A stretch of 64,000 nt of DNA, from assembly GCF_014202425.1 (NCBI RefSeq), contig NZ_JACHGT010000002.1, forward strand, positions 394,900 through 458,899. The letters are read 5' to 3'. The position numbers and the translations under genes are program-made. Each line of letters starts with the position of its first letter. Position 1 is the first letter of the stretch. Below, in pieces: positions 32,091 through 41,500 of this stretch. Source of the stretch: Phytomonospora endophytica. GTDB taxonomy: Bacteria > Actinomycetota > Actinomycetes > Mycobacteriales > Micromonosporaceae. A model generated the notes under the pieces. The model did not search any database and was not told the DNA's origin. It worked only from the letters and a program-made list of their open reading frames with translations.

Positions 32091-33239
32091 ATGGGCGACC
32101 ACGTCGAAACGCTGCTCGGTATCGCGGCCAACCCCTCGGCCCCGCCGGAGGTCCTCGCACGGCTGGAGGGACTGCCCGGTGCGGCGGCGGTCATCGCGGG
32201 GCGGGCGGACCTCGATCCGGAGCACGCTCGCAGGCTCCACCGCGACGCCGACGCCTACACGGCCGTGCGGCTCGCGGCCAACCGGCACGCGCCCACCGAG
32301 ATCCGCGAGGAGCTCGCCGGGCATCCCGACGCCTACGTGCGGGAGGCCGTGGCGCGAGTGGGGCATGTGGCCGAGCGGACCCTGGTCCGGCTCGCCGTCG
32401 ACCACGAGCGGCGCGTCCGCCTCGGGGTGGCCACGGGGGCGCACAACACGCCGCTGACGCACAAGGCGCTGCTCGCCGACGACGACTTCGAGGTCCGCGT
32501 CGCCGTCCTCGGGCGCGCCGAGGTGCCCGAGGAGCTCGCCAGGGCGCTCACCGCCGACGAGGACGTCTTCGTGCGGGCGGCGCTGGCGGGGAACCCGCGC
32601 GTCGCACCCGAGGTCGTCAAGCAGCTCATCGAGGACCCGAGCCCGCTGGTGCGCGCCACCGCCCTCGTCCGCCACGACGTCGGCGGCGACGTCCGTGAAC
32701 GCGTCTACGCCGAACTCACCGGCGGCGGGCGGGACGTGGTGACCTCGATCCAGCTCGACAACGCCCTGTCCGGCGACGCGTCCTGGGTCCGCGGCGAGCT
32801 CATGGAGACGCAGGTCGGTTTCCTGCGCACCCCCTACCCCTTCCTGCGCCGGGCCGTCGCGCGCAACCCGAAACTCCCCGCGCGGGTCGCCTCGAACCTG
32901 CTCACCGACGCCGACACCTGGGTCCGCCGCTTCGCCGCGCGGCACTCGTCGACGCCCGCCGACGTGCTCGTCGCCTTCACGCGCGAGTTCGAGCGCGTCG
33001 GCGAGGTCGGCATCGGCTACGTCCGGCACCCGGCCTTCCCCGCCTCCGCTCTCCCCCGGCTCGCCGCCGAGTCCGAGGTGCGGTTGCGGCTGCTGGCGCT
33101 GGAGTCGCCGGCGCTCCCGTCGGCCTCGGTCCTGACGCTGCTCGCCGACACCGACCCGCTCGTCGCGCACAACGCCTCGATCCACCCGGCGCTGCCGCTG
33201 GGCGCCATGCACGACCTGCTCACCGCCGCCGGGCGGTGA
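32091..33239 (+). CDS. Leucine-rich-repeat-variant (LRV/HEAT-like) protein
   Basis: 382 residues composed almost entirely of about 24-residue helical repeats, each like NPSAPPEVLARLEG, NRHAPTEIREELAGHPDAYVREAVA, NPRVAPEVVKQLIEDPSPLVRATAL and NPKLPARVASNLLTDADTWVRRFAA. That is the LRV repeat (PF01816 type), which builds a superhelical protein-binding scaffold. No catalytic domain, signal or membrane segment. It precedes dapD by 24 nt, but dapD has its own promoter. Partner unknown. Confidence 0.85.
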   Translation: MGDHVETLLGIAANPSAPPEVLARLEGLPGAAAVIAGRADLDPEHARRLHRDADAYTAVRLAANRHAPTEIREELAGHPDAYVREAVARVGHVAERTLVRLAVDHERRVRLGVATGAHNTPLTHKALLADDDFEVRVAVLGRAEVPEELARALTADEDVFVRAALAGNPRVAPEVVKQLIEDPSPLVRATALVRHDVGGDVRERVYAELTGGGRDVVTSIQLDNALSGDASWVRGELMETQVGFLRTPYPFLRRAVARNPKLPARVASNLLTDADTWVRRFAARHSSTPADVLVAFTREFERVGEVGIGYVRHPAFPASALPRLAAESEVRLRLLALESPALPSASVLTLLADTDPLVAHNASIHPALPLGAMHDLLTAAGR

Positions 33240-33251
33240 CCGCCGCCTCGT

Positions 33252-33257
33252 TACCCT
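33252..33257 (+). promoter_or_regulatory. -10 box of dapD, leaderless
   Basis: TACCCT exactly 6 nt before GTG 33264. The same hexamer and spacing occur before the gene at 49530-49976 on the other strand. Confidence 0.5.
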
Positions 33258-33263
33258 TGCCCC

Positions 33264-34190
33264 GTGACCACCTACCTGACTGATTCCGCCTGGGGCGTGG
33301 GCGAGGCCCACCTCGACGCCGACGGGACCGTCCTCGACGTCTGGTACGCCGAACTCGGCCTCGGCGAGGCCAAGCCCACCGAACTCGACTTCGAGCCCGG
33401 CGAGGACGACGTCCTGGGGATCGAGACCGAACAGGTCACGACGACCATCGCGTCGCTGGCCGACGCGCCGCAGAACGCCGCCGACGCGTACCTCCGCCTG
33501 CACCTGCTGTCGCACCGTCTGATCAAGCCGCACCAGGCGAACCTGGACGGTGTGTTCGGGCTGCTGTCGAACAACGCGTGGACCGATCTGGGGCCGATCC
33601 CCGCGCACCGCGTCGAGGAGGTCCGCCTCGCGCTGCGCCTGGAAGGGCACCGGCTGGAGGTCTACTCCGTCGACAAGTTCCCGCGCATGACCGACTACGT
33701 CGTCCCCAGCGGCGTGCGCATCGCCGACGCCGACCGCGTCCGCCTCGGCGCGCACCTGGCCGAGGGCACGACCGTCATGCACGAGGGTTTCGTGAACTTC
33801 AACGCCGGGACCCTGGGCACCTCGATGGTGGAGGGCCGGATCGTGGCGGGCGTCGTCGTCGGCGACAACAGCGACATCGGCGCCGGGTCGTCGATCATGG
33901 GGACGCTGTCGGGAGGCGGCAAGGAGGTCGTGACGATCGGTGAGGGCTGCCTGCTGGGCGCCAACGCCGGGATCGGGATCTCGCTCGGCGACGACTGCGT
34001 CGTCGAGGCCGGCTGCTACATCACGGCGGGCTCGAAGATCACGCTGCCCGACGGCGAGGTCGTCAAGGCGCGCGAACTGTCGGGCGCCAAGGGGCTGCTG
34101 TACTGGCGCAACTCGCAGACCGGCGCGCTGGAGGCCAAGCCGCGCACGGGGACGTGGGGCGGGCTGAACGCGGCGTTGCACAAGAACTAG
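33264..34190 (+). CDS. dapD: 2,3,4,5-tetrahydropyridine-2,6-dicarboxylate N-succinyltransferase
   Basis: 308 residues. Succinylates tetrahydrodipicolinate in the succinylase branch of lysine/meso-DAP synthesis, in the cytoplasm. The actinobacterial long form: N-terminal domain (about 1-150), then the left-handed beta-helix ([43 protein letters not shown]) with [21 protein letters not shown], and a C-terminal tail ([16 protein letters not shown]). The aminotransferase of the same branch, dapC, is at 46565. Confidence 0.95.
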   Translation: MTTYLTDSAWGVGEAHLDADGTVLDVWYAELGLGEAKPTELDFEPGEDDVLGIETEQVTTTIASLADAPQNAADAYLRLHLLSHRLIKPHQANLDGVFGLLSNNAWTDLGPIPAHRVEEVRLALRLEGHRLEVYSVDKFPRMTDYVVPSGVRIADADRVRLGAHLAEGTTVMHEGFVNFNAGTLGTSMVEGRIVAGVVVGDNSDIGAGSSIMGTLSGGGKEVVTIGEGCLLGANAGIGISLGDDCVVEAGCYITAGSKITLPDGEVVKARELSGAKGLLYWRNSQTGALEAKPRTGTWGGLNAALHKN

Positions 34191-34206
34191 GCACCAGCCT
34201 CAGACG

Positions 34207-34230
34207 GTGGCCGGGCACCCACCCGGCCGC
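34207..34230. terminator. Bidirectional hairpin between dapD and PCD/VOC gene
   Basis: Core stem GGCCGGG/CCCGGCC with a 6-nt loop, extended by a G-T and a G-C pair; lies between the two convergent stops at 34190 and 34230. Confidence 0.55.
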
Positions 34231-34904
34231 TACCCGTCCTCGCCGAAGTCCTCGAAGTCCGGCCAGATCGCGATGTCGACGCCGTGGTTGTCCGGCGACG
34301 CGATCGTCCAGCCCTCCGGCGACGCGCTCACCAGCCGCCCGCCCGCGGCGAGCGCCGCCTCGACCCGCGCCTTCGCGTGGTCGGCGGGAACCGACAGGTC
34401 GATGTGGGTGCGGCCCCGCCCGGGTTTCGGTGGGGTCAGCTCGTGGACCCACACGTGCGGGTTGCGGCGCTGCGGGTCGACCGCGTCGGCGTCGTCGAGC
34501 GGTTCGTAGCCCATGATCGCCGCCCAGAACGGGCGCACGTCGGCGTCACGGTCCTGTGCGACGGCGATGCCGGTGACCATGAGCGTCGACGGGTCGGGCC
34601 GGTAGCCCTCCCCGCGCGCGAACTCCTGGACCCGGCGGGCCAGCTCGGCGTCGAGCGGCCCGAGACCACCGCCGCGGCGGGTGCGCGTGCGGATGGTGAC
34701 GCCGTGCGGGCGCACGTCGAGGTCGGGATGGTGGTCGAGCCCGTCGGCGATCTCGGCGACCGCGCTCGCCAGCGCGACCGCGTGGGTCAGGGAGTCGGCG
34801 GCGTAGAAGGCGTGGGCGCCCCAGAAGAGCACGCGCCAGTCCTCGACGCCGGGTCGCGCGTGGAAGCGTTTCGCGGTCATGCGGGGTTCCTGCGGGTCGG
34901 CCAT
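34230..34904 (-). CDS. Pterin-4a-carbinolamine dehydratase-like domain fused to a VOC domain
   Basis: 224 residues from ATG 34904 (GAGGAGG 8 nt upstream). About 1-95 resembles pterin-4a-carbinolamine dehydratase: FAVSFV-type motifs replaced by AHAFYAADSLTHAVALASAVAEIADGLDHHPDLDVRPHGV, retaining the DHHPD core. About 105-220 is a glyoxalase/VOC domain (FWAAIMGYEPL, NPHVWVHEL, HIDLSVPADH, WTIASPDNHGVDIA). The N-terminal domain may act as a coactivator-like dimeriser rather than an enzyme. Reaction unknown. Confidence 0.82.
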   Translation of the reverse strand: MADPQEPRMTAKRFHARPGVEDWRVLFWGAHAFYAADSLTHAVALASAVAEIADGLDHHPDLDVRPHGVTIRTRTRRGGGLGPLDAELARRVQEFARGEGYRPDPSTLMVTGIAVAQDRDADVRPFWAAIMGYEPLDDADAVDPQRRNPHVWVHELTPPKPGRGRTHIDLSVPADHAKARVEAALAAGGRLVSASPEGWTIASPDNHGVDIAIWPDFEDFGEDG

Positions 34905-35189
34905 CGCGGCGCCTCCTCGTGAGTCCTGCGGGGACGATAGACGCGGGGTGCGACGGATGGGAGGAGAACCGCTTCGTGACTCGCGTCGACGCCCTCGATG
35001 ACGGCCCACCGCCCGGCGACGCCTCACCGCGAGGAACGAGCGTGAAACCGTCGAGCGCGCACGGGCGAATCGCTTCCGGCGTCAGCGCCGGCGACCGAGC
35101 GCGCGGCCCGACCCCGACATCCCCCGAGAACCCCCGCCGCGCGGCGCGGGCGCGCTAGCGTCGAGTGCACATTCCACATTGGGGGACAC

Positions 35190-35555
35190 ATGGGCGTTGA
35201 GGAGTACAGCGGCGGCGTGGACGCGTCGTCGGGGATGCTGGTCGTGACGATGAACGACATCCCCGGCCACCGGGTCGACCGTGTCATCGGCGAGGTCTTC
35301 GGCCTGACCGTGCGGTCACGACACGTCGGCAGCCAGATCGGCGCCGGACTGAAGTCCCTCGTCGGCGGCGAACTCAAGGGCCTGTCGAAGACCCTCGTGG
35401 AGTCCCGGAACCAGGCGATGGAACGCCTCATCGAGCAGGCGCGCTCGCGCGGCGCCAACGCGATCATCGCGATGCGCTACGACGTGACCGAGGCCGAGAC
35501 GGGCGCCGAGGTGTGCGCGTACGGGACGGCCGTGGTGGTGTCGCCGGTGGGTTAA
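35190..35555 (+). CDS. YbjQ/DUF74 family protein
   Basis: 121 residues, starts after GGGGGACAC. The family core is complete: VVTMNDIPGHRVDRVIGEVFGLTVRSR, then LVESRNQAMERLIEQARSRGANAIIAMRYDV and AYGTAVVV. YbjQ proteins form pentamers and are annotated as possible heavy-metal binders, without proven function. TAGCGT at 35156-35161 may be its -10. The 3' two thirds is overlapped on the opposite strand by the runaway end of narI. Confidence 0.9.
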   Translation: MGVEEYSGGVDASSGMLVVTMNDIPGHRVDRVIGEVFGLTVRSRHVGSQIGAGLKSLVGGELKGLSKTLVESRNQAMERLIEQARSRGANAIIAMRYDVTEAETGAEVCAYGTAVVVSPVG

Positions 35556-36278
35556 CTCCCACCCCCGCCGCACCGGCCGCGCGCTCGCGCCCGGCCGGGC
35601 GTCGCGGGAGCGGTAGACCACGTACGGCCGGAACAGGTACGCCACCGGTGCGGTGAACGCGTGCACCAGTCGTGTGAACGGCCAGATCGCGAACAGCGCC
35701 ATCCCGATCAGGGTGTGCACGTGGAACGCCGGCCCCGCCTCGGCCATGACCGTCACCTCCGGCTGGAGCACGAACAGCGAACGGAACCACGGCGACACCG
35801 TCTCGCGGTAGTTGCCCTGGCTGTCGCCCGCGGCGCCGAGGAGGGTCGTGGCGAGTCCCGCGAGGAGCGCCGCCACCAGGACCACGTACATGCCCTTGTC
35901 GTTCCACGTCGTCGCCCGGAACACCGGCCCGGTCGTGCGCCTGCGGTAGACCAGGATCGCGACGCCGGCGAGTGTGCAGACGCCCGCGACGCCGCCCAGG
36001 GCCAGGGCCTGGACGTGGTAGGCGTGCTCGCTCAGCCCCATCGAGTCCGTGAGGCCCTGCGGGATCACCAGCCCGATGACGTGCCCGACGATCACGACGA
36101 GCAGCCCGAAGTGGAACAGCGGGCTCCCGATCCGCAGCAGCCGCGACTCGTAGAGCTCCGAGGACCGCGTCGTCCAGCCGAACTTGTCGTAGCGATACCG
36201 CCAGATCGTCCCGCCGACGAGGACCGCCACGACCACGTACGGCGCGATCCCCCACAGCAGCACGTCCACGGCGTTCAC
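35316..36278 (-). CDS. narI: Respiratory nitrate reductase gamma subunit (cytochrome b), 3' end runs on
   Basis: Membrane cytochrome b that passes quinol electrons through two b-type hemes to NarH. Residues 1-241 are a normal NarI: five membrane helices, heme-ligand histidines in SPLFHFGLLVVIVGHVIGL and AFHVHTLIGMALF plus RLVHAF, ending PYVVYRSRDARPG...RRGWELT. The expected stop near 35555 is absent, so the frame continues 240 nt antisense to the YbjQ gene to 35316 (320 residues). The tail (THRRHHHGRPVRAH) is not family-like. GTG start overlaps narJ stop (GTGA). Confidence 0.9.
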   Translation of the reverse strand: MNAVDVLLWGIAPYVVVAVLVGGTIWRYRYDKFGWTTRSSELYESRLLRIGSPLFHFGLLVVIVGHVIGLVIPQGLTDSMGLSEHAYHVQALALGGVAGVCTLAGVAILVYRRRTTGPVFRATTWNDKGMYVVLVAALLAGLATTLLGAAGDSQGNYRETVSPWFRSLFVLQPEVTVMAEAGPAFHVHTLIGMALFAIWPFTRLVHAFTAPVAYLFRPYVVYRSRDARPGASARPVRRGWELTHRRHHHGRPVRAHLGARLGLGHVVAHRDDRVGAARARLLDEAFHRLVPGLHEGLRQALEFAADEGLQSGADLAADVS

Positions 36279-36904
36279 CGCCCGGCCCCCGCCGCGTACG
36301 GCAGCAACTCCAGCCCGACCTGCTCACGCGGCGGCCCGCCCCGGGCGAGCGCCTTGGCGGCCTCGACGTCGGCGGGCGAGGCGCCCGGCAGCAGCGCGCA
36401 GACGGCCTCGACGGGGGCCGCGTAGAAGGTCTTCGCCTCCAGCAGCGCCAGGCGGAGCAGTTCCAGTCCGGGCCGGTGCTCCTGGAGCAGTTCGAGTCCG
36501 GTGGCGAGGTCGACGGTCGCGGCGAATTCGAGCACGGCGGGCAGGAAGTCGGGGAGTTCGGCGTGGTCGAAGTCGGCGCCCGCCCGCCGGTAGCGCTCTT
36601 TCAGCCCGGCGAGCGCGCTGCCGCGCCGTCGGGTCTCACCGTCGCTCCACCAGGTCAGGTACAGGCAGCAGCGTTTGCGGGTGTCGAAGAGTTCGACGTA
36701 GTGGCGGGCGAGTTCGCCGGGTTCGGTCGCGCCGGCGCGGTCCAGGAAGTGCCCCAGCCGCTCCCGTGCGGGCGACGGCGGCAGCGCGTCGACCGCCTCG
36801 GCCGCGACGGGCAGCTGCGCCAGCAGGGCCGCGTCGGGGTACTGGAGGCACATGGAGGCGGCCTGGAGCGCGACGGCCTGGGCTCGCGCGGAGACGGTGG
36901 TCAT
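36275..36904 (-). CDS. narJ: Nitrate reductase molybdenum cofactor assembly chaperone
   Basis: 209 residues, cytoplasmic helical chaperone of the NarJ/TorD family that holds NarGH until the Mo-bisMGD cofactor is inserted. Seen: LQAASMCLQYPDAALLAQLP, HYVELFDTRKRCCLYLTWWSDGETRRRG (the conserved family block) and YFDHAELPDFLP-type acidic region (DFDHAELPDFLPAVLEF). Starts with an ATGA overlap onto narH and ends with a GTGA overlap into narI, so all three are translationally coupled. Confidence 0.94.
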   Translation of the reverse strand: MTTVSARAQAVALQAASMCLQYPDAALLAQLPVAAEAVDALPPSPARERLGHFLDRAGATEPGELARHYVELFDTRKRCCLYLTWWSDGETRRRGSALAGLKERYRRAGADFDHAELPDFLPAVLEFAATVDLATGLELLQEHRPGLELLRLALLEAKTFYAAPVEAVCALLPGASPADVEAAKALARGGPPREQVGLELLPYAAGAGR

Positions 36905-38583
36905 GCCGTGGGCTCCTCTTCCTTCGCCGTGCCCTTGGGCTCGGGGAACAGTCCGTCGGGACGGCCGCGGCCGTCCCAGTTGAGCAGGTTGATCCGCCCG
37001 GCGTTGGGCCCGGTCGCGGCGATGTCCTCGCTCGACTGGCGGTCGCGCAGAGCGTGGAAGGTCTCGACCGACACCGGCGCCGGGCGGCCCGAGCCTTCAC
37101 CGAAGGGCCCGCTGCCGCCCATGCCGGGCCCGCCTTCGACGTCGAGGCTGCACCCGAGTTCCTCCAGTTTCGAGGCGTCGCCGGCGAAGGCGGTCGGGAT
37201 GACGTAGCGCTCCTCGTACTTGGCGATCGCGAGTAGCCGGTACAGCTCGACCAGTCCCCCGCCGGTCATGCCGACGGCCGTCGCGAGGGACTCGTCGCGT
37301 GGGCGGCCGAGGTTGACGTCGCGCATGTAGGAGCGCATCGCGGCGAGTTTGCGGAGCACGAGCGTGACGGGTGCGGTGTCGCCGGCGGTGAACAGCTCGG
37401 CGAGGTACTCCACCGGGATGCGCAGGGTCTCGATGGCGCCGAAGAGGTTCTCGCCGGACTCGCCGTCGTGCCCGGTCTCGGTGAGGCGGTCGACGACCGG
37501 CGACAGCGGCGGGACGTACCAGACCATCGGCAGCGTCCGGAACTCCGGATGCAGCGGCAGCGCGACCCGGTGGACCTTCGCCAGGGCGTAGACGGGCGAG
37601 CGCACGGCGGCCTCCAGCCAGTCGTCGGCGATGCCGTCGCGGCGGGCGGCGGCCTGGACGGCCGGGTCGGCGGGGTCGAGGAGGATGTCGAGTTGCGCCT
37701 CGTAGAGGTCCTTCTCGTCGGCGGAGGCGGCCTCGGTGACGCGGTCGGCGTCGTAGAGGAACAGGCCGATGTAGCGCAGGCGGCCGACGCAGGTCTCGCT
37801 GCACACCGTGGGCAGGCCGACCTCGACGCGCGGGTAGCAGAAGGTGCACTTCTCGGCCTTGCCGGTGCGGTGGTTGAAGTAGACCTTCTTGTAGGGGCAG
37901 CCGGTGACGCACATGCGCCAGCCGCGGCACTGGTCCTGGTCGACGAGGACGATGCCGTCCTCGGCGCGCTTGTACATCGCCCCCGACGGGCATGAGGCGA
38001 CGCAGGACGGGTTGAGGCAGTGCTCGCAGATGCGCGGCAGGAAGAACATGAAGGCCTGCTCGTAGGCGAAGCGGACCTTGTCCTGCGACTCCTTCCGCAG
38101 CCGTTCGACGATCGGGTCGCGCGGGCCGTGCTCGGGGGCGCCGCCGAGGTCGTCGTCCCAGTTGGCGCTCCACTCGACGTCCATGGGTTCGCCGGTGAGC
38201 AGCGACTGGGGCCGCGCGACGGGGAAGTCGTCGCCGAGGGGCGCGCTGGTGAGCGTGTCGTAGTCGTAGGTCCAGGGTTCGTAGTAGTCGCGGATGTTGG
38301 GCAGGACGGGGTTGGCGAAGATGCTGAAGAGTTTGCGCAGCCGTCCCCCGGCCTTCAGACGGAGCCGGCCGCGCTTGTCGCGGACCCACCCGCCCTTCCA
38401 CTTCTCCTGGTCCTGGTATCGGCGCGGGTACCCCTGTCCGGGCCGGGTCTCGACGTTGTTGAACCACACGTACTCGACGCCGCCCCGGTTGGTCCACGCC
38501 TGCTTGCACGTGACCGAGCAGGTGTGGCAGCCGATGCACTTGTCGAGGTTCATGACCATGCCCATCTGGGCCATCACGCGCAT
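36901..38583 (-). CDS. narH: Respiratory nitrate reductase beta subunit (Fe-S)
   Basis: 560 residues. Carries three [4Fe-4S] and one [3Fe-4S] cluster in the electron path from NarI to NarG. Cysteine groups visible: CIGCHTCSVTCK near the N-terminus, CEHCLNPSCVASCPSGAMYK, CRGWRMCVTGCPYKKVYF (the Trp in the second group marks the [3Fe-4S] site) and KCTFCYPRV...TVCSETCVGR. Starts 15 nt after narG with a GGGAGAAG site and overlaps narJ by 4 nt. Confidence 0.96.
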   Translation of the reverse strand: MRVMAQMGMVMNLDKCIGCHTCSVTCKQAWTNRGGVEYVWFNNVETRPGQGYPRRYQDQEKWKGGWVRDKRGRLRLKAGGRLRKLFSIFANPVLPNIRDYYEPWTYDYDTLTSAPLGDDFPVARPQSLLTGEPMDVEWSANWDDDLGGAPEHGPRDPIVERLRKESQDKVRFAYEQAFMFFLPRICEHCLNPSCVASCPSGAMYKRAEDGIVLVDQDQCRGWRMCVTGCPYKKVYFNHRTGKAEKCTFCYPRVEVGLPTVCSETCVGRLRYIGLFLYDADRVTEAASADEKDLYEAQLDILLDPADPAVQAAARRDGIADDWLEAAVRSPVYALAKVHRVALPLHPEFRTLPMVWYVPPLSPVVDRLTETGHDGESGENLFGAIETLRIPVEYLAELFTAGDTAPVTLVLRKLAAMRSYMRDVNLGRPRDESLATAVGMTGGGLVELYRLLAIAKYEERYVIPTAFAGDASKLEELGCSLDVEGGPGMGGSGPFGEGSGRPAPVSVETFHALRDRQSSEDIAATGPNAGRINLLNWDGRGRPDGLFPEPKGTAKEEEPTA

Positions 38584-38598
38584 CGCTTCTCCCTAGGC

Positions 38599-41500
38599 CT
38601 AGTACCGGACGTGCTGGTCGGAGCGGCGCCTGATGACCGTGACCTCGTCGCGCTGGTTGCCGGTCGGGCCGAGGTAGTTGAAGGCGAAGGACAGTTGCCC
38701 GTAGCCGCCGATCAGGTGCGTGGGTTTGACGAGGATCCGGGTCAGCGAGTTGTGGATCCCGCCCCGGCGGCCGGTCGTCTCCGACTTCGGGACGTTCACG
38801 ACGCGCTCCTGGGCGTGGTAGACGAAGGCCGTGCCGCGCGGCATCCGGTGCGTGACGGTCGCGCGCAGGGACATGACGCCGTTGCGGTTGACCATCTCGA
38901 CCCAGTCGTTGTCGGCGACGCCGATGGCGGTGGCGTCGGGCTCGCTCATCCACACCACCGGCCCGCCGCGCGACAGTGACAGCATGAGCAGGTTGTCCTG
39001 GTATTCGGAGTGGATCGACCATTTCGAGTGCGGGGTCAGGTACCGCACGGTCACCGAGGCGCCGTCGACGCCGAGCTCGGGCTCCCCGAACAGCCGCTGC
39101 ATGTTCAGGGGCGCCCGGTAGACGGGGAGGGTCTCGCCCATCTCGTGCATCCAGTCGTGGTCGAGCAGGAAGTGCATGCGGCCGGTGAGCGTGTGCCACG
39201 GCTTGAGGCGCTCGACGTTGACGGTGAAGGGCGCGTACCGGCGGCCGCCCGTCTCACTGCCCGACCATTCCGGGCTGGTGATGACCGGGACCGGGCGCGC
39301 CTGGGTGTCGGCGAAGGAGATCCGCTTCTCCTCGCTGCCTTCGGCGAGGTCGGCCAGGCGCACGCCGGTACGGCGCTCCAGCTCCTTGAAGCCCTGGACG
39401 GCCAGGCGGCCGTTCGTGGTCGCCGACAGCGACAGGATCGTCTCGGCCATCTTGGCGTCGGTGTCGATCGCCGGTCGGCCCTCGGCGGCGCCGGAGTCCA
39501 TGACGCCGTTGACGGCGGCGAGGTGCTCGACCTCCTCGTCGGGCCGGTAGGTGACGGCCTTGGTGGTGACGCCGAGGGTGTCCACGAGCGGCCCGAGCGC
39601 GGCCATCTTGTCGGCGACGGCGCCGTAGTCGCGTTCGACGACCACGAAGTTCGGCATGGTCTTGCCGGGAACGGGTTCGACCTCCCCGGTCCGCCAGTCG
39701 CGGACGGTCCCGCCCGGCTGGGCGGTCTCGCCGGGCGTGTCGTGCTGGAGCGGGACGGCGACGACGTCGCGGCGGACGCCGAGCCTCGGACCGGCGAGCT
39801 CGGAGAAGCGGCGGGCGACGGCGTGGAAGGCGTCGAAGTCGGTGCGCGACTCGAAGGGCGGGTCGATGGCGGGGTTGAAGGCGTGCACGAAGGGGTGCAT
39901 GTCGGTGGTGTTGAGGTCGTGCTTCTCGTACCAGGTCGCCGCCGGGAGCACGACGTCCGACAGGAGCGTGGAGCTGGTCATCCGGAAGTCCAGCGACAGC
40001 AGCAGGTCGAGTTTCCCGCGTGGCGGCTCCTCCCCGCGCCATGCGACGTCGCGCGGCCGGCGGTCGGGCGGGGTCTGTTCGGCCAGGAGGTTGTCGTGCG
40101 TGCCGAGCAGGTGTTTGAGGAAGTACTCGTCGCCCTTGGCCGAGGAACCCAGCAGGTTCGCGCGCCACAGGGTCAGGCAGCGCGGCCAGTTCTCCGGCGC
40201 GTCGGGGTCCTCGACGGCGAAGCGCAGGCGCCCGGCGGCGAGCTCACCGGCGACGTGGCCCGCGACGTCGCCGTCCCCGGCCTCGTCGGCGAGGTCGAGC
40301 GGGTTGCGGTCGAACTGCGGGTAGGACGGCATCCAGCCCAGCCGTGCCGACAGCGCCACCGTGTCCATCGTGTGCATGCCCGCGAAGGCGCCCGTGCCCA
40401 GCGGGGAGGCGAGCGCGTCGGCGCGGTAGCCGTCGTAGCGCCACTGGTCGGTGTGGGTGTACCAGTAGGCGGTGCCGATCATCTGGCGCGGCGGGCGCTG
40501 CCAGTCGGTGGCCATCGCCATCGTCGCCCAGCCGGTGACCGGGCGGCATTTCTCCTGGCCGACGTAGTGTGCCCAGCCGCCGCCGTTGCGGCCCATGGAG
40601 CCGGTGAGCATGAGCAGGGCGAGGACGGCGCGGTAGGTGGCGTCGCCGTGGAACCACTGGCAGATCCCGGCGCCCATGACGATCATCGTGCGGCCGCCGG
40701 ACTCCTCGGCGTTGGCGGCCATCTCGCGGGCGACCTTGGCGACCTGCGCGGCCGGGACGGAGGTGATCGCCTCCTGCCAGGCGGGAGTGCAGGGCTCGGA
40801 GGTGTCGTCGTAGCCGGTGGGCCAGCTGCCGGGCAGGCCTTCGCGGGCGACGCCGTACTGGGCGAGCATGAGGTCGAAGACGGTCGTGACGGGTTTCCCG
40901 GCGACGGTCTTCACCGGGACACCGCGACGCAGGACGCCGCCGGTGCCGTCGGGGGCGTCGAAGCGCGGGAGGAGGACCTCGGCGGTGCCTTCGCCGTGCT
41001 CTCCGGCGAGGCTCAGCAGCGGCTCGACCTCGCCGAGGTCGAGGTTCCAGCGGCCTTCACCGCTCTCGGTGTACCGGAACCCGAGCGAGCCGTTGGGGAC
41101 GACGGCCTCGCCGGTGAGCCCGTCGAGGAGGACCGGCTTCCAGGCCGCGCCCTCGCCCGTGTCGCCGAGTTCGGCGGCGGTGAGGAACTTGCCGGGCACG
41201 TGCGCGCCGTCGCGCTCCTCCAGGGTGATCAGGAACGGCAGGTCGGTGTAGCGGCGGACGTAGTCGGTGAAGAACGGGACCCGCCTGTCGACGAAGAACT
41301 CCTTGAGCACGACGTGGCCCATCGCCATGGCCATGGCGCCGTCGGTGCCGGGCTGGGCGGGGAGCCAGGTGTCGGCGAACTTGGTGTTGTCGGCGTAGTC
41401 GGGCGAGACGACCACGACCTTCTGGCCCTTGTAGCGGGCCTCGGCCATCCAGTGCGCGTCGGGCGTGCGCGTGACCGGTACGTTCGAGCCCCACATGACC

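Noticed and set aside
32013..34181. 722-codon minus-strand frame opposite the LRV gene and dapD
   Set aside because: Both sense proteins have clear families; the antisense product has none.
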